This document shows, piece by piece, positions 39,224-40,582 of a DNA stretch of 40,582 nucleotides. Source of the stretch: Candidatus Cloacimonadota bacterium (GTDB lineage: Bacteria; Cloacimonadota; Cloacimonadia; Cloacimonadales; Cloacimonadaceae). The first letter of the stretch is position 1. Every line of letters begins with the position of its first letter. The stretch is taken from contig JAKPXC010000053.1 of the NCBI GenBank assembly GCA_029567705.1, positions 1-40,582 of the forward strand, read 5' to 3'. The notes under the pieces are model-generated. The model made no database searches, was not told the DNA's origin, and saw nothing but the letters and a program-made list of their open reading frames with translations. The translations under genes were made by a program, and so were the position numbers.

Positions 39224-39960
39224 AGAAACTGATCATTTTACTCTTGATTCTGATATCCTCAAGCTTGTCCTGGGCTCAGACACAGCAACGGACAGATTAT
39301 GCCAAACTGCTTTCGGAGCTCGACTTACAAGCCAAGCAGGGAGTGGAAGATCCGGATTTGTATTACAACATGGGAGTATGTCACTACCACCTCAATCAAT
39401 TGGCTTTGGCAAAGCTCAGTTTCCTCCGAGCTCTCAGGCTGAACTCGGCACATAAACAGGCTCAGCATAATGTTGCCTTCATCCGGCAGCTTTCTCCGGA
39501 TCAGGATCTTTATCCTGAACAGCAATTCATCCAACGCTTGTTCTATATGCTCTACGATTGGTTCAATATCAATCGTCTGGCATTGGGAATCCTGTTCTTT
39601 CTGGCTCTTTCTGGGCTCTGTCTGCATTGGCTGCTTCGCTACAATCCCCAGAAGGAAAAAGGCTTGCCGGTTCTCTTGCTCTCGGCTTCATGCCTCTTGT
39701 TGCTGCTCTTTATAGGCACTACGATTGTTAAGACTTATAGGATGAATCACAATAACAAAGCCGTGATTGCCTACGACAACTGCCTTCTGCTGGAAGAGCC
39801 TGATCCTGCCTCTAATTCCGGACGCTCGGTCAGCTCTGCCCTGATGGTCATAGCGGCAGAGACAAGCGGAGATTATACCCGCATCATCCTGCCGGATGGC
39901 ACCGGTGCCTGGGTGAAATCCGACGCTGTGTTAAGAGTTGTGCCTCTAAAGCTTAAGTAG
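39220..39960 (+). CDS. batE: TPR/SH3-like membrane protein BatE
   Basis: The 246-residue protein has a signal peptide (MKKLIILLLILISSSLSWA), TPR-like helices at about 45-80 (LYYNMGVCHYHLNQLALAKL), two membrane helices near 117-140 and 147-170, and a C-terminal SH3-like domain with NCLLLEEPDP and GTGAWVKSDAVLRV. This is the BatE arrangement that usually closes the operon. It converges with the minus-strand gene, and the two stop ends overlap by 15 nt. No intrinsic terminator was found between them. Confidence 0.88.
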   Translation: MKKLIILLLILISSSLSWAQTQQRTDYAKLLSELDLQAKQGVEDPDLYYNMGVCHYHLNQLALAKLSFLRALRLNSAHKQAQHNVAFIRQLSPDQDLYPEQQFIQRLFYMLYDWFNINRLALGILFFLALSGLCLHWLLRYNPQKEKGLPVLLLSASCLLLLLFIGTTIVKTYRMNHNNKAVIAYDNCLLLEEPDPASNSGRSVSSALMVIAAETSGDYTRIILPDGTGAWVKSDAVLRVVPLKLK

Positions 39961-40582
39961 TTTCTTTCTGAATCTCATCTCCCCAATTTGCAGTTCCATA
40001 ATATATAACCCTGGCACGCCCGAGAACTCTATAGTGTAGTTATATTCACCACGCTCAGATTCTATCTGGTTGGATTTATGGACAATCTGGCCTCTCAGGT
40101 TGTAGAGACGGAACTGCACTGCTGCTTTTTCGGCCAGTTCATACTGGCACGTAATAATTGAACCAAAAGGATTTGGAAAGCTGGATATCAGCCTATTGTG
40201 ATATACACCCGGGGGCGGAACATCCGGCCCACCATCGGGTATCCTTAGTTCTATAGGACCAAAATGCTGGCTGCTACCATCCAGTGAGACAGCTTCCAGC
40301 CAGTAGTATTGCAGGTCTGAAAGCTCCGGATAGGGATCTATAAAACTATAGTTGAGCGTTTGAGAAGACGTACCGGAGGCATTTACCAAGCTCAAGTTGA
40401 TCTTGAGGGCTTGATTCAGATTGGCAGAGATATTTCTGTACAGATTGTAGCCCAGCACCTGTGTCTCACTGGCTGTTACCCAGTTCAAGACAGCCGCACC
40501 ATTCCAGATGGCTGTAAATGAACTCAGTTCCACTGGTAGAGTTGCTTCTTCTGCTTCAAAGAAATCCAGGATCTTATCCAAA
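39946..40582 (-). CDS. C-terminal part of a secreted protein with type IX-like sorting tail (N-terminus beyond window)
   Basis: At least 211 residues read inward from the right edge. The apparent first codon is a TTG at the border and is unlikely to be the true start. The segment LPVELSSFTAIWNGAAVLNW...SETQVLGYNLYRN is a module commonly found just before sorting tails in FCB proteins. It is followed by a FN3-like stretch and a tail beginning SFPNPFGSIITCQYEL and ending MRFRKKLLKL. The catalytic or binding part lies outside the window, so function cannot be said. It converges on batE. Confidence 0.9.
   Translation of the reverse strand, partial: LDKILDFFEAEEATLPVELSSFTAIWNGAAVLNWVTASETQVLGYNLYRNISANLNQALKINLSLVNASGTSSQTLNYSFIDPYPELSDLQYYWLEAVSLDGSSQHFGPIELRIPDGGPDVPPPGVYHNRLISSFPNPFGSIITCQYELAEKAAVQFRLYNLRGQIVHKSNQIESERGEYNYTIEFSGVPGLYIMELQIGEMRFRKKLLKL

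Overview
The window most likely comes from a Gram-negative, anaerobic, amino-acid-fermenting bacterium of the FCB superphylum, and Cloacimonadota (Candidatus Cloacimonetes, WWE1) is my best guess. The case rests on secreted proteins with C-terminal type IX-like sorting tails (an NYPNPFNPTT-type motif followed by a short beta domain ending in a basic/hydrophobic stretch), two PorV/PorQ-type outer-membrane proteins, a complete Bat operon, a TonB receptor with a carboxypeptidase-D-like N-terminus, and Pta beside an aspartate-type aminotransferase. No rRNA, tRNA, transposase or CRISPR array was recognised. Taxonomy is inference; no marker search could be run.

Layout. Positions 1-2044 (minus) hold a single-chain restriction-modification enzyme cut by the window edge. 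Then, all on plus: an orphan PAS histidine kinase (2294-3475), followed by a tightly packed run of ptsN, a PorV-like protein, glyS, pta, an aminotransferase, a 68-residue membrane protein, a PfkB kinase and purM (3598-11516). Next comes an eight-gene envelope operon (11783-23459): TonB-dependent receptor, exbB, exbD, exbD, tonB, a 1025-residue secreted protein, a second PorV-like protein and a 711-residue Asp-box secreted protein, closed by a strong terminator. An IscA/HesB-like protein is translationally coupled to a secreted M6 metalloprotease (23676-26701), again with a strong terminator.

The 722 nt from 26702 to 27423 have no convincing gene. They contain a dense series of hairpins, including a perfect 34-bp inverted repeat with a 9-nt loop. 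They end in a CIRCE-like operator (9-N9-9) just upstream of the promoter of an hsp20 gene. After hsp20 come a YfhO-family membrane protein, a cyclic-nucleotide-binding histidine kinase and rpmB. The Bat operon follows (32044-39960): moxR, a DUF58 protein, a membrane protein, batA, batB, batC, batD and batE. A convergent secreted protein with a sorting tail, cut by the right edge, ends the window.

Working together. The 11783-23459 operon combines inner-membrane energisation (ExbB/ExbD/TonB), an outer-membrane receptor, a PorV-like protein that could be a shuttle or docking protein, and two secreted cargo proteins. Several of these share Asp-rich calcium-type loops. I read it as a dedicated envelope uptake or assembly module. 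The hairpin cluster with the variant CIRCE, and this TonB/PorV/cargo operon, are the two places most worth further work.
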